64,000 nucleotides of DNA from Candidatus Eremiobacteraceae bacterium (GCA_035314825.1 DATFYX010000001.1:62001-126000); one strand, 5' to 3'. Positions 17,659 to 27,060 are shown, counted from the first letter of the stretch. The notes: generated by a model not told the origin, from the letters alone. Numbers and translations are program-made.

Positions 17659-18497
17659 GCGCTCTGCAGCCGGCGGATCAGCCCGCGCGCGCCGCACCGC
17701 TGCCGGCCGTCGTCTTCGCGGCGTGCGCCGTGGTCTTATGCCTATCGGTCGTCGCGATCGTCGGCTGGCTGGCGGTAGCGGCCCTCACCGGCGGTGCGCG
17801 GGCTCTGAATCCGTTCGATCCAGCGGGCGTGCTGCATCCGCTGCTCGCAACGGCCTACGTCACCGCACTGGCGCTGCCACTGGCCGCGGTCGTCGGCGTG
17901 TTCGCAGCCATCGCCGTAGCAGATGTGCGCATATTCGGTTCTGCCGCCTTCGGCATGCGCGGCGCGTTGGGGCTGGTGGGGAGCGTGCCGACGGTGATCG
18001 TCGCATTCTCGGTCGCGGTCGCCGCGACCGCCGCCGGCTGGCGGCCGACGCTCACCGGGGCAGCCGTCCTGCTCGCCGTGATCAACATGCCGCTGATGAC
18101 GAGCCTCGCGCTGAGCGTGCTCACCCAGCGCACGGCGAAGATCCGCGAAGCCGCCACGGCGCTGGGCGCGACGCCGATGTTCACCGTGCGCCACGTGCTT
18201 TTGCCGCGCGCCATGAGCGGCCTTTGGGGGGCGGTGACGATCGTGGCGACGCAGATCATCGGGGCGGCGGGCGCGATCGCGATTATCGCCGGCGCGAACG
18301 TCCCGAACAGCACGGGGGCGGCGCCGATATACGCGTGGCCCCTAGCGGTGCACGTGTGGATACGCGCGGGCGCGGTCAGCGGATACGGCGCGACCGCCGC
18401 GGGAGCGCTGCTGCTCGCCATCTTGATCTGGCTGCTCCAGGGCGCTGCCCGGCTGCGTTCCGGTGCCGACGCGGGCATGCCACAGGAGGGCCGCTAA
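17649..18497 (+). CDS. Divergent PstA-like permease (second Pst set)
   Basis: A 282-residue permease with six hydrophobic segments, starting inside the preceding gene. The coupling loop AATALGATPMFTVRHVLLPRAMSG fits PstA. The following segment reads TQIIGAAGAIAIIAG where canonical PstA has [13 protein letters not shown], so the conserved glutamate is missing. The TAA stop overlaps the next ATG by one base, and AGGAGGG precedes that start. With its neighbours it makes a PstCAB-like module lacking its own PstS. Confidence 0.8.
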   Translation: MAVSALQPADQPARAAPLPAVVFAACAVVLCLSVVAIVGWLAVAALTGGARALNPFDPAGVLHPLLATAYVTALALPLAAVVGVFAAIAVADVRIFGSAAFGMRGALGLVGSVPTVIVAFSVAVAATAAGWRPTLTGAAVLLAVINMPLMTSLALSVLTQRTAKIREAATALGATPMFTVRHVLLPRAMSGLWGAVTIVATQIIGAAGAIAIIAGANVPNSTGAAPIYAWPLAVHVWIRAGAVSGYGATAAGALLLAILIWLLQGAARLRSGADAGMPQEGR

Positions 18498-19270
18498 TGG
18501 CCGAACGCGCGCCGCTCGAGACCAAGATCGAAGTCAACAAAGTCAGCGTCTGGTATGGCGAAACACAGGCACTGCGCGGCGTGACATTCGACGTCGCATC
18601 GAAGACGACGACCGCGCTGATCGGCGCCGGTGGTTGCGGCAAAACCACGTTGCTGCGCGCGCTCAACCGGATGCACGATCTCAACCCCGATGCGCGGGTG
18701 CAGGGCAGTATCAAGATCGACGGTGCGGAGATCCTTGGACAGGGCGTGGATACCGCGCGCCTGCGGCGCAGCGTCGGCATGGTGTTCGCTCATCCCACTA
18801 TGCTGCCGAGCAGCGTCGAAGACAACGCCACCTTCGGCTTGGTCGCGCAAGGGGTGCGCGACGAACGCATCCTCCGCGACGCGGCCGAGCGCGCGCTGCG
18901 CCGAGCCTCCCTCTGGGACCGGCTAGGCGGCGACCTGGGCGTGCCGGCGTCGTCGCTGCCGGACGATTTGCAGCAGCGCCTATGTATCGCCCGTGCGCTG
19001 GCAGTCGATCCCGACGTGCTGCTCTTCGACGACCCCACGGCGCTGCTCGACCCGATCGCCGCACTGGCGGTTGAGGATGTGATCGCTCGATTGCGGCGCG
19101 ATCACACGATCATCATCGCCACCAACGACTTGCAGCAGGCTGCCCGGCTCGCGGACATCACGATCTACATGGCCGACGCCGAGATCGTCGAGTCGGGCGA
19201 TACGCCGCTCATCTTCAACAAGCCGGCCGACCGCCGCACCGAAGCGTTCTTGGCGGGCCGCAGTTCGTGA
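18497..19270 (+). CDS. PstB-like protein with degraded catalytic motifs, probable pseudo-ATPase
   Basis: A 257-residue ABC ATPase homologue that aligns with PstB along its length ([35 protein letters not shown]). Walker A is kept (GAGGCGKT, 43-50), but the Q-loop glutamine is Ala98 (MVFAHP), the signature is LPDDL (154-158) instead of LSGGQ, the catalytic glutamate is Asp179 (LLFDDP), and the switch histidine is Asn210 (ATNDLQQAA). It may bind ATP but should hydrolyse it poorly or not at all. The frame is intact and similar to its neighbours in composition, so this is not an obvious pseudogene. A regulatory or sensing role is possible. Confidence 0.85.
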   Translation: MAERAPLETKIEVNKVSVWYGETQALRGVTFDVASKTTTALIGAGGCGKTTLLRALNRMHDLNPDARVQGSIKIDGAEILGQGVDTARLRRSVGMVFAHPTMLPSSVEDNATFGLVAQGVRDERILRDAAERALRRASLWDRLGGDLGVPASSLPDDLQQRLCIARALAVDPDVLLFDDPTALLDPIAALAVEDVIARLRRDHTIIIATNDLQQAARLADITIYMADAEIVESGDTPLIFNKPADRRTEAFLAGRSS

Positions 19271-19282
19271 GGGCAGCCATCC

Positions 19283-20686
19283 GTGCAGACTGACGTCAAC
19301 GCCGAATCGCGGTTCGGGCCGCTGCGCGACAACGGCATGCGGTACTACGAGAACCTGCTGGACACGGTCGGCGCGACGCCGCTGGTGCGGCTGCACCGCG
19401 TCATCGACGCCAAATGTCTGGCGCTGGCCAAGGTCGAGTTCTTCAATCCCGGCGGCTCGGTCAAGGACCGGCCCGCGCTGGCCATGATCGCCGACGCCGA
19501 GGCCCGCGGTCTGCTGCGCCCCGGCGGCACGATCGTCGAGGCGACGTCGGGCAACACGGGGACCGGCCTGGCGATGGTCGCCGCCATCAAGGGCTACCGC
19601 TGCATCCTGGTCATGCCGGACAAGGTGAGCGATGAGAAGGTCCGGCTGCTGCGAGCCTACGGCGCAGAGGTCGTCATCACGCCCACCAAGGTGCCGGCCA
19701 GCAGCCCGGAGTCGTACTACGCCGTCGCGGCCAAGCTGGCGGGCGAGATCCCGGGCGCGTTCCAGCCCAACCAGTTCGCCAACATGCTCAACCCCAAGTC
19801 CCACGAGCTGACCACCGGCCCGGAGATATGGGAAGCGACGGCCGGCAAGATCACGCACTTCGTGAGCGGCATCGGAACCGGCGGGACGATCTCGGGCGTG
19901 GCACACTATCTAAAGAAGAAAAACGCTTCGATCGTGGTGGTCGGCGCCGATCCGGAGGGGTCGATCTACTCGGGCGATACCGCCAAGTCGTATAAGGTCG
20001 AGGGGATCGGCGAAGACTTTCTGCCCGCCACGGTCGACCTCAAGGCGATCGACCGCATCGAGCGGGTCTCGGACAAGGATTCGTTCTTGATGGCGCGGCG
20101 CGCATGCCGCGAAGAAGGGTTGCTGGTGGGCGGCTCGTCAGGCACTGCGCTGGTGGCCGCCGCTCGCGTCACGCGCGAGCTGCCCGAAAGCGCGATCGTC
20201 GTCGTCCTGCTGCCCGACAACGGGCGCGGTTATCTCACCAAGATCTTCAACGACGAATGGATGCGCGCCAACGGGTTCCTCGGCGAGCAGGGGCACGGGG
20301 CGACGGTGGGCGACGTGCTGCGCGCCAAAGGGCAGCTTCCGCCGCTGATCACGCTGGCGCCCGGCGATCCGGTCAAGCGCGGCATCGAGTTGATGCGTGA
20401 GTTCCAGATCTCGCAGATCCCGGTGGTGAACGGAGGCGAGATGGTGGGCAGCATCAATGAGGTCGCGGTCATGCAGCTCATCTACGACCGCGCCGACGTC
20501 GCGCACCAGCCTGTCAAAGATGTCATGGCGCGCCCCTTCCCGGTGCTCGACGAGTTCGACCAGGTCGAGCGCGCGTACAAAGAGCTATCGCTTGGGCATG
20601 GCGCCGTGGTGGTTTCGCGCAAAGGGCTGCCGACCGGCGTCCTGACCAAGATGGACATCATCTCGTACCTCTCATCCAACCAGTAA
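19283..20686 (+). CDS. cbs: Cystathionine beta-synthase with C-terminal CBS pair
   Basis: PLP enzyme that condenses serine (or O-acetylserine) with homocysteine to cystathionine. It has 467 residues; the fold type II domain (about 15-320) shows the PLP lysine in FFNPGGSVKDRPA, the pocket EATSGNTGTGLA and the phosphate cradle GIGTGGTISG, with GGSSGTA near 285. Two CBS motifs (about 345-465) resemble the regulatory part of eukaryotic-type CBS. The GTG start at 19283 is tentative; an ATG at 19337 also fits. The next gene follows after 8 bases, so the pair forms a transsulfuration operon. Confidence 0.9.
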   Translation: MQTDVNAESRFGPLRDNGMRYYENLLDTVGATPLVRLHRVIDAKCLALAKVEFFNPGGSVKDRPALAMIADAEARGLLRPGGTIVEATSGNTGTGLAMVAAIKGYRCILVMPDKVSDEKVRLLRAYGAEVVITPTKVPASSPESYYAVAAKLAGEIPGAFQPNQFANMLNPKSHELTTGPEIWEATAGKITHFVSGIGTGGTISGVAHYLKKKNASIVVVGADPEGSIYSGDTAKSYKVEGIGEDFLPATVDLKAIDRIERVSDKDSFLMARRACREEGLLVGGSSGTALVAAARVTRELPESAIVVVLLPDNGRGYLTKIFNDEWMRANGFLGEQGHGATVGDVLRAKGQLPPLITLAPGDPVKRGIELMREFQISQIPVVNGGEMVGSINEVAVMQLIYDRADVAHQPVKDVMARPFPVLDEFDQVERAYKELSLGHGAVVVSRKGLPTGVLTKMDIISYLSSNQ

Positions 20687-20694
20687 GGGGCCTC

Positions 20695-21843
20695 ATGGAG
20701 TTTGCGACCAAGGCGATCCACGTCGGCCAGGACGCCGATCCGACCACGGGCGCGACGATCGTGCCCATCTATCAGACCACCACCTACACCCAGGCCGCGC
20801 CAGGCCGCCACAAGGGGTTTGACTACTCGCGCACCGTCAATCCGACGCGCGTGGCGCTGGAGCGCTGCCTCGCGGCGCTCGAGAACGCGAGCTTCGGGCT
20901 GAGCTTCGCCAGCGGCATGGCGGCGACGTCGGCGGTGATGAACCTCCTCTCGGCCGGCGATCACGTGGTCGTCAACGATGATCTCTACGGCGGCACGTTC
21001 CGCCTCTTCGACAAGGTGCTCACCCGCTACGGCCTGACGTTCACCTACGTGGATGCGACCGACCCGGCTCGCGTCGCTGCGGCGATGAGTCCCAAGACCA
21101 GACTGGTCTGGCTGGAGACTCCCACCAACCCGCTGCTGCATCTGGTCGACATCGCCGCAGTGGCGCAGCTCTGCGCCGCGCGCGACGCGCTCTTGGCGGT
21201 GGACAACACCTTCGCCACCCCGTACCTGCAAAATCCCCTCGATCTCGGCGCGCATCTCGCCGTGCATTCGACGACCAAATACATCGGCGGGCACTCGGAC
21301 GCGCTCGGCGGATTCGTGGCGACGAACAGGCCCGATCTGCACGACGTGATCAAGTTCCACCAGAACGCGGTCGGCGGCGTCCCCGGGCCCTTCGATTGCT
21401 TCTTGACGCTGCGCGGAGCCAAGACGCTGGCGATCCGCATGCGCGAGCACGAGCGCAACGCGCGCGCCATCGCCGACTTTCTCGCCGGCCATCGCGATGT
21501 CGAGCGGGTCTACTATCCGGGGCTTCGCTCGCACGCCCAGCATCAGCTCGCGACCGAACAGATGCGCGGCTTCGGCGGCATGGTGTCGTTCACGCTCAAA
21601 GGATCGCCCGATCGCGCGCGCATCCTCGCGTCGAGCACGAAGCTGTTCTCGCTGGCCGAGAGCCTGGGCGGCGTCGAGTCGCTGATCTGCCACCCGGCGA
21701 CCATGACGCACGGCTCGATCCCCAAGGACGTCCGTGAGGCGCGCGGAGTCACCGATGGATTGCTGCGGCTCTCGGTCGGAATCGAGGGCGAGCGCGATCT
21801 CATCGCCGATCTCGAAGACGCGATCGTGGCAAGCGCGCTCTAA
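20695..21843 (+). CDS. Cystathionine gamma-synthase/gamma-lyase family enzyme
   Basis: PLP enzyme of the Cys/Met metabolism family, 382 residues, the usual size. Motifs: SRTVNPTRVALE, FASGMAA, ETPTNPLL, DNTFATPYLQ and the PLP lysine in HSTTKYIGGHSD. Paired with cystathionine beta-synthase it most likely acts as gamma-lyase, making cysteine from methionine-derived homocysteine, but gamma-synthase activity cannot be excluded from sequence. It ends 12 bases before a convergent gene. Confidence 0.92.
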   Translation: MEFATKAIHVGQDADPTTGATIVPIYQTTTYTQAAPGRHKGFDYSRTVNPTRVALERCLAALENASFGLSFASGMAATSAVMNLLSAGDHVVVNDDLYGGTFRLFDKVLTRYGLTFTYVDATDPARVAAAMSPKTRLVWLETPTNPLLHLVDIAAVAQLCAARDALLAVDNTFATPYLQNPLDLGAHLAVHSTTKYIGGHSDALGGFVATNRPDLHDVIKFHQNAVGGVPGPFDCFLTLRGAKTLAIRMREHERNARAIADFLAGHRDVERVYYPGLRSHAQHQLATEQMRGFGGMVSFTLKGSPDRARILASSTKLFSLAESLGGVESLICHPATMTHGSIPKDVREARGVTDGLLRLSVGIEGERDLIADLEDAIVASAL

Positions 21844-21854
21844 GCGCCTCGCGT

Positions 21855-22799
21855 CTACGGGGGCGTCAGCTTCATCACGTAGTCGTCGCGCTGCGTGCCG
21901 TAGGATATCCACACCGCGCCGGTCGCGGGGTCGAGCGCGAGGGTGTGCGCGCCCAGCGGCACGCCGATGTCGCCCAACCGCGTGAGATCGCCCGCGTGGA
22001 CGGAGACGACCGACACGTAGCCGTCGCCGCTGGCCGCGTAGATCCGTTGCCGTGTGGCGTCGAACGCTATCTGATCCACGTCGCGCGCGATTGCGGCCGT
22101 CGAGGCGACGCGCCCCGTTCTCGTGTCGAGCGCCACAAGCTCGCCGTTGGTACCGGCGATGTAGGCCCGTTGCGCTGCCGCGTCGAGCGCGATCCCATGC
22201 GGCTTCGTCGCGGGCAGCGTGCTCCAACGCGCCACCACGCGCGCCGTCGCGGCGTCGATGACGTACGTCGAGTTGATCGTGGTGAAGTTCTGATACAGAC
22301 GATCGGCGGCCGGATCGTAGTCGGACTTATCCGAGTCTTGCGGCGTCGCGAGCGTCTGCACGATGCGCCCGCGGCGGTCCAGCAGCCAGATCGACTGGCC
22401 GTTGTCCTCGTCCGCGTACAGGACATCGCGCCTGGTGTCGAGCGCGATAGCGTCGACTGGACCGGGCATGCGGATCGTGCCGCTGATCTGCAAGGACTCG
22501 CGGCTGATGACGACGACCTGCGGCACGATACTCGTGCCGACCAGATACGCGTCGCGCTTCCCGTCGACGACGACGCCATGCGGCGCACCGCTCAAGAAGA
22601 GCTGGGCTTTCACGGCGCCGTCGTCCAGATCGAGGATCGCCAACGCGCGGCTGCCGGTGTGTGCGACCAGCAGCCGGTGCCGGGGCGCGTCGACGATCAT
22701 GTAGTCGAACGAACCGGGGATCTTTGGGATGCGGATCGGGGGCTGCGGCGTCAGCAGCGCGGACGCAAGCGCGGCGAGCAGGCACAGCAGCAGAGCCAC
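21855..22799 (-). CDS. Secreted YncE-type beta-propeller protein
   Basis: A 314-residue exported protein with a GTG start and a hydrophobic signal (LLLCLLAALASALL). The rest is a series of about six or seven propeller blades (HRLLVAHTGSRALAILDL, KRDAYLVGTS, RRDVLYADEDNGQSIWLLD, QRAYIAGTNGELVALD). Propellers of this kind bind ligands or proteins, and no catalytic residue is evident. It is convergent with the transsulfuration operon and lies 4 bases behind the IclR gene, from which it is probably co-transcribed. Confidence 0.75.
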   Translation of the reverse strand: MALLLCLLAALASALLTPQPPIRIPKIPGSFDYMIVDAPRHRLLVAHTGSRALAILDLDDGAVKAQLFLSGAPHGVVVDGKRDAYLVGTSIVPQVVVISRESLQISGTIRMPGPVDAIALDTRRDVLYADEDNGQSIWLLDRRGRIVQTLATPQDSDKSDYDPAADRLYQNFTTINSTYVIDAATARVVARWSTLPATKPHGIALDAAAQRAYIAGTNGELVALDTRTGRVASTAAIARDVDQIAFDATRQRIYAASGDGYVSVVSVHAGDLTRLGDIGVPLGAHTLALDPATGAVWISYGTQRDDYVMKLTPP

Positions 22800-22803
22800 G
22801 CAG

Positions 22804-23628
22804 CTACGCGCCTAGGAGTCGGCTGATATCGGCGGCCTCCTTGGCCACCTCGTTGGCCATCTCGGCCAGTCGCTCGCGGTCGACGTGTCGTGAGAAACCT
22901 GCTACCCAGATCACCGCGATCAGCTCGTGGTCCGGGCCGAAGATCGGTGCCGCTGCGGCGCGCATGCCGTCGACGTACTCGTCGATATCGGTCGCGGCGC
23001 CGTCGTCCGCCGCGGCTTTGACAGCTTCCATGTAGTGCGGAACATCGCGGATCGTGTTGAGCGTGAACGCCGGCAACCGGCCTTGGCCGAAGAATTCGGC
23101 CCGCCGCTGCTCATCCCAGGCGGAGACGACCGCTTTGCCGACGGCGCCCGCCAGGAGGGGGATCGCCGAGCCGATGGGCGCGGAGATGGACATCGTGGGC
23201 CGGCCATGGATGAGGTCCAGAATGGTCACGTGGTCCTCGGCCGGCACGCCCAGGAAGCTAGTCTGCTCGGTGACCGCTGCGAGGCGCTCCAGCGCCGGCC
23301 TGGCGATATCGCGCAGGTCGCGCTGGGCCGCCGAGCGCGAGGCCAAAGCGAAAAGGCCGGGCCCCAGCCGGTAGCGTTTGGCGCCGAGGGGCGACTCGAT
23401 GATACCCAGTCGCTCGAGGGTCGTCACTAAGCCATGGACCGTGCTCTTGCCCAGCCCGAGGGTGCGCGAGAGCTGAGAGACCCCGAGCGGCTCGGCGGAT
23501 TCGCTCAAGGCGGTGAGGAGGCGGAAGGCTTTGTCGACCGCTGGGACCAGTGCCGCTCGCTCTTGGAGCTCGCTGAGGTTCGGCGCTCCGTTCCCTGGGT
23601 CGATCTCCTCGTTCTCTAGCCTGAACAT
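22804..23628 (-). CDS. IclR-family transcriptional regulator
   Basis: A 274-residue regulator. An N-terminal winged helix (about 30-90: AFRLLTALSESAEPLGVSQLSRTLGLGKSTVHGLVTTLERLG, given here as the helix-turn-helix run) is followed by the IclR effector domain (about 105-270) with GSAIPLLAGAVGKAV and DDGAATDIDEYVDGMRAAAAPIFG. The effector is unknown. It is divergent from tldD across 110 bases, so it could control either side; that gap contains no clear palindromic operator. Confidence 0.9.
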   Translation of the reverse strand: MFRLENEEIDPGNGAPNLSELQERAALVPAVDKAFRLLTALSESAEPLGVSQLSRTLGLGKSTVHGLVTTLERLGIIESPLGAKRYRLGPGLFALASRSAAQRDLRDIARPALERLAAVTEQTSFLGVPAEDHVTILDLIHGRPTMSISAPIGSAIPLLAGAVGKAVVSAWDEQRRAEFFGQGRLPAFTLNTIRDVPHYMEAVKAAADDGAATDIDEYVDGMRAAAAPIFGPDHELIAVIWVAGFSRHVDRERLAEMANEVAKEAADISRLLGA

Positions 23629-23738
23629 CTACGTATTCCTTAGTTGTCGGGGGACCGGCGGCCTGCGCGCCCGAACGCCCGCCGTGTTTCCTGAAGGGAC
23701 GAGCGCAAGCTCGCCTTCTTGCGTTCGGGGTAGCCACC

Positions 23739-25193
23739 GTGCAATTCGAGGCCGAGGCGCAGCGCGCGCTTGACACCGCCACCGCCAAGGGGGCGCAGTA
23801 CGCCGACGTCCGCTTCGGCGTGGTGCGCGACGAGCACGCAGAAGTGCGCAACGGCGTCGTCGCAGGACTCAACGATTCGGAGAGCAGCGGCTTTTCCGTG
23901 CGCGCGCTGGTGGACGGCGCGTGGGGTTTCGCGTCGAGCGCGCTCATCGAACCTTCCGAGATCGACCGCGTCGCGGCTCTGGCGGCCGACATCGCCCGCG
24001 CGAGCGGCGCCGTCCAGACGCACCGCATCGACATGCAGCCCGCAGGCAAGTTCGTCGACAGCTACAAGACGCCGGTGGCGATCGACCCGGCGACGGTCTC
24101 GACATCCGACCGCGTCGCCTACCTGCTCGCGGTCGACAAGGAGATCCGCGCGACTCCCGGCGTGACGGTCGGACGCTCTTGGATCGACGTGTGGCGCACC
24201 AAGAAATGCTTCGCCAGCACCGAGGGCAGCCGCATCGAACAGGATCTCGTGCAATGCGGCACCGCGCTCTCCGCGCTCGCGGTCGGCGAAGGCGACGTGC
24301 AAGACCGGCTCTATCCGGGAACGGCCGGACTGTATCAGACCGGCGGCTACGAGATCATCAACAACGCCAAGCTGCTCGAAAACGCGCGCCGCGCGGGCGA
24401 AGAGGCGGTCGCGCTGCTGAGCGCCGATCAAAGTCCGAGCGGCACGATGGATATCGTGCTTTCGAGCGACCAGATGTCGCTGCAGATCCACGAGTCGATC
24501 GGCCACGCGCTCGAATTAGACCGCGTGCTCGGCTGGGAAGCCAACTTCTCAGGTCTGTCGTTTGCCACGCTGGACAAACTCAACGCCTTCCGCTACGGCA
24601 GCGATATCGTGACCGTGGTCTGCGACATGACGTGCCCGCTCGCGCTGGCGACTGAAGGCTACGACGACGAGGGCACGCCGGCGGCCAGCGTGGACCTCAT
24701 CCGCAACGGCATCCTCGTCGGCTACATGGCCGGGCGCGATACCGCGGACGCCGCAAAGGTCGATCTGGCGGGCGTGGTGCGCGCCGAGTACTGGGGCCGC
24801 CTGCCGATGATCCGCATCGGCAATGTCAATCTGATGCCTGGCGAGGCTGCCTCCCTGGAAGAGCTGTTCGACGGCGTCAAACACGGCATCTATATGGAAA
24901 GCAACCGCTCGTGGTCGATCGACGACAAGCGGCTGAACTTCCAATTCGGCTGCCAGATCGGCTACGAGATCGTGGACGGCAAGAAAGGCCGGCTGCTCAA
25001 GAACCCGACCTACGCGGGCATGACCCCGGCGTTCTGGGCTTCCTGCGATGCGATCGGCGACCGCTCGACCTGGGTGGCCTGGGGCACGCCGAACTGCGGC
25101 AAGGGCGAGCCGTTGCAGACCGCGCGATCGTGCCAAGGGTCGGCGCCGGCGCGCTTCCGCAACGTCGCTGTGGGAGTGGGCTATGGCGGTTGA
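23739..25193 (+). CDS. tldD: TldD-type metalloprotease subunit
   Basis: Zinc-dependent peptidase subunit that pairs with TldE/PmbA and degrades unfolded peptides or trims modified peptides such as RiPPs. It has 484 residues with the metal-site helix HESIGHALELD (H251, E252, H256) and the C-terminal cysteine in NCGKGEP, which fits the family. The start is GTG. It overlaps the next gene by 11 bases. No RiPP precursor or maturase is nearby, so a general peptide-quality role is more likely here. Confidence 0.92.
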   Translation: MQFEAEAQRALDTATAKGAQYADVRFGVVRDEHAEVRNGVVAGLNDSESSGFSVRALVDGAWGFASSALIEPSEIDRVAALAADIARASGAVQTHRIDMQPAGKFVDSYKTPVAIDPATVSTSDRVAYLLAVDKEIRATPGVTVGRSWIDVWRTKKCFASTEGSRIEQDLVQCGTALSALAVGEGDVQDRLYPGTAGLYQTGGYEIINNAKLLENARRAGEEAVALLSADQSPSGTMDIVLSSDQMSLQIHESIGHALELDRVLGWEANFSGLSFATLDKLNAFRYGSDIVTVVCDMTCPLALATEGYDDEGTPAASVDLIRNGILVGYMAGRDTADAAKVDLAGVVRAEYWGRLPMIRIGNVNLMPGEAASLEELFDGVKHGIYMESNRSWSIDDKRLNFQFGCQIGYEIVDGKKGRLLKNPTYAGMTPAFWASCDAIGDRSTWVAWGTPNCGKGEPLQTARSCQGSAPARFRNVAVGVGYGG

Positions 25194-26526
25194 TTTCGTC
25201 GTCGACCAAGACGCGGTGCAAGAGGCGCTCGATCGGGCGCTGCACGCTTCGAAGGCGGACGAGACCGAAGCGCTGTTCATGGGCAGCGAGAGCGCGCTCA
25301 CCCGCTACACGCACAACTACATCCACGAGAGCATGGTGGAGCGTAACTGGCAGCTCTCGGTGCGCGCGGTCGTCGGCAAGCGCATCGGCGTCGCGTCCAC
25401 CAACCGGCTCGATGCCGCCAGCGTCGCCGAGGTCGTCGCGCGCGCCGGCGAGATGGCGCGCCTGGCGCCCGAGGATCACGATTTCCCCGGATTGCCCGAT
25501 GACACAAGTCCGTGCGACGACATCCCTTCCACCTACGACGCCGCGACCGGATCGCTGGCGCCGGACGCGCGCGCCGACGCGGTCGCGCAGATCGTGCGCG
25601 TCATGCGGCGCCACGATCTCTACGCGGCGGGTTACGTCTCAAGCCGCTCGGACACCATCGCGGTGGCGAATTCCAAGGGCGTGCGCCGCTTCTTCCGCGG
25701 TTCCGACAGCGCCATCAATATCAAAGCGATCGGCGAGACCTCGAGCGGATACGCCGAGGGATATGCGCGCCGCTTCGCCGATCTTTCGCCGGCGACGCTT
25801 GCGGAGACCGCCGCGCGAAAAGCGGTCGACGGCGCGCAGCCGCACGTGCTCGAGCCCGGCAAGTACACCGTGATCCTCGAGCCGCCGGCCTTCCGCGAGT
25901 TCCTGGTGTATCTGTCGTGGATCGCGTTCGGCGCGCAGCCCTTCGAGCAAGGCTCGTCGTTCATGAGCGGCAAGCTCGGCGCGCAGGTGATGGGGACCAA
26001 CGTCACCATCCGCGACGATTTCACACAGCCGCTCGGCCTGGGCATCCCCTTCGACTTCGAAGGGGCGCCGCGCTGGCCGGTGACCCTGGTCGAGAACGGC
26101 GTCGCCCAAGACGTCGTCTACGATTCGTATTATGCGGCCAAGCTCGATCACGTGAACACCGGCCACGCACTGCCTGCGCCGAATGCTGACGGACCGCTGC
26201 CGCTGAACGTCGTCATCGATCCGGGGGCGCGCACGCGCAGCGATATCATCGCCGGCGTTGAGAAGGGCGTCCTCGTCTCGCGGACCTGGTATATCAGGCT
26301 GGTCGATCAGAAGCAGACGGTCATCACCGGGATGACGCGCGACGGGCTCTTCCTCATCCAGAACGGCAAGATCGAGTGCGGCTTGAAGAACATGCGCTTC
26401 AACGAATCGATCGTCGGCGCGCTCGGGCGCTGCGAGCTGGCGAGCGAGCTCGTGCGCAGCGAAGGCCACGTGCTGCCGGCGGCGCGCATCGACGACTTCC
26501 ACTTCACCAGCGGAACGGAATTCTAG
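25183..26526 (+). CDS. tldE: TldE/PmbA-type protease subunit
   Basis: Partner of TldD, 447 residues. It has the PmbA fold (YTHNYIHESMVERNWQLSVRAVVGKRIG) and the C-terminal MTRDGLFLIQNGKIECGLKNMRFNES region, without the HExxxH site, as expected for the non-catalytic half of the heterodimer. The ATG at 25183 lies behind GGGAGTGGG and inside the tldD end. It is convergent with the following gene, 6 bases apart. Confidence 0.92.
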   Translation: MAVDFVVDQDAVQEALDRALHASKADETEALFMGSESALTRYTHNYIHESMVERNWQLSVRAVVGKRIGVASTNRLDAASVAEVVARAGEMARLAPEDHDFPGLPDDTSPCDDIPSTYDAATGSLAPDARADAVAQIVRVMRRHDLYAAGYVSSRSDTIAVANSKGVRRFFRGSDSAINIKAIGETSSGYAEGYARRFADLSPATLAETAARKAVDGAQPHVLEPGKYTVILEPPAFREFLVYLSWIAFGAQPFEQGSSFMSGKLGAQVMGTNVTIRDDFTQPLGLGIPFDFEGAPRWPVTLVENGVAQDVVYDSYYAAKLDHVNTGHALPAPNADGPLPLNVVIDPGARTRSDIIAGVEKGVLVSRTWYIRLVDQKQTVITGMTRDGLFLIQNGKIECGLKNMRFNESIVGALGRCELASELVRSEGHVLPAARIDDFHFTSGTEF

Positions 26527-26532
26527 TACGCG

Positions 26533-27060
26533 TCAGGGCGTCGACGGCGTCGGGCTCGATTCGGGCATCGGACGGCGCGGCTCATTGGGCATCAGCGGGA
26601 TCCGGCGTTGCCCCATTCCGAGCTCGAGGGCGATCGCGCTGATGCTCGAGTACAGCGCGGTGCCTCGCGGATCGGCCGCGCACTGCAGATCAGGCGAACG
26701 CTGGCCGCGCCACCAGCCGAAGGTCGAGCTCCCGAATGACGCGCTCTTCATGCAGCGCCCCGCTCGCAGCGCCGAGAGCGGCATCGCCGACTGCAGGTCC
26801 GCGAAGAACGCGCCGGCCGTGTTCTCGCGCAGCGCGGCGGTGCGACGCACCGCGCCTTCGACGTACTCGACCTCGCCGCTGCGCTGCACGACGATCCGAT
26901 ACCCGGGCGAGTTCGTCGAACCCGTCTCCAAGATGACCGCCGCGTCGTGCGGCACGGGTAAGTAGGGCACCGGTTGCGCCGCGAACGCGGGCATGGCGGG
27001 CAACGCCAGCACGAAGGCGGCGGCGAGCGAGCGAGCAGTCATGCGAGAAAAGACCTTCAT
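26533..27060 (-). CDS. Secreted hypothetical protein
   Basis: A 175-residue protein with a clear signal peptide (ARSLAAAFVLALPAMPAFA) and a Pro/Ser/Thr tail (MPESSPTPSTP). The mature part has two cysteines (GRCMKS, DLQCAADP), which could form a disulfide, and a short SGEVEYVEG strand pair. No family is recognised. It is convergent with tldE and divergent from the tRNA. Confidence 0.65.
   Translation of the reverse strand: MKVFSRMTARSLAAAFVLALPAMPAFAAQPVPYLPVPHDAAVILETGSTNSPGYRIVVQRSGEVEYVEGAVRRTAALRENTAGAFFADLQSAMPLSALRAGRCMKSASFGSSTFGWWRGQRSPDLQCAADPRGTALYSSISAIALELGMGQRRIPLMPNEPRRPMPESSPTPSTP

Noticed and set aside
23700-23713. CGAGC-GCAA-GCTCG hairpin in the iclR-tldD gap as a terminator
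   Set aside because: Only five base pairs, no T-run, and the flanking genes diverge, so no terminator is expected.
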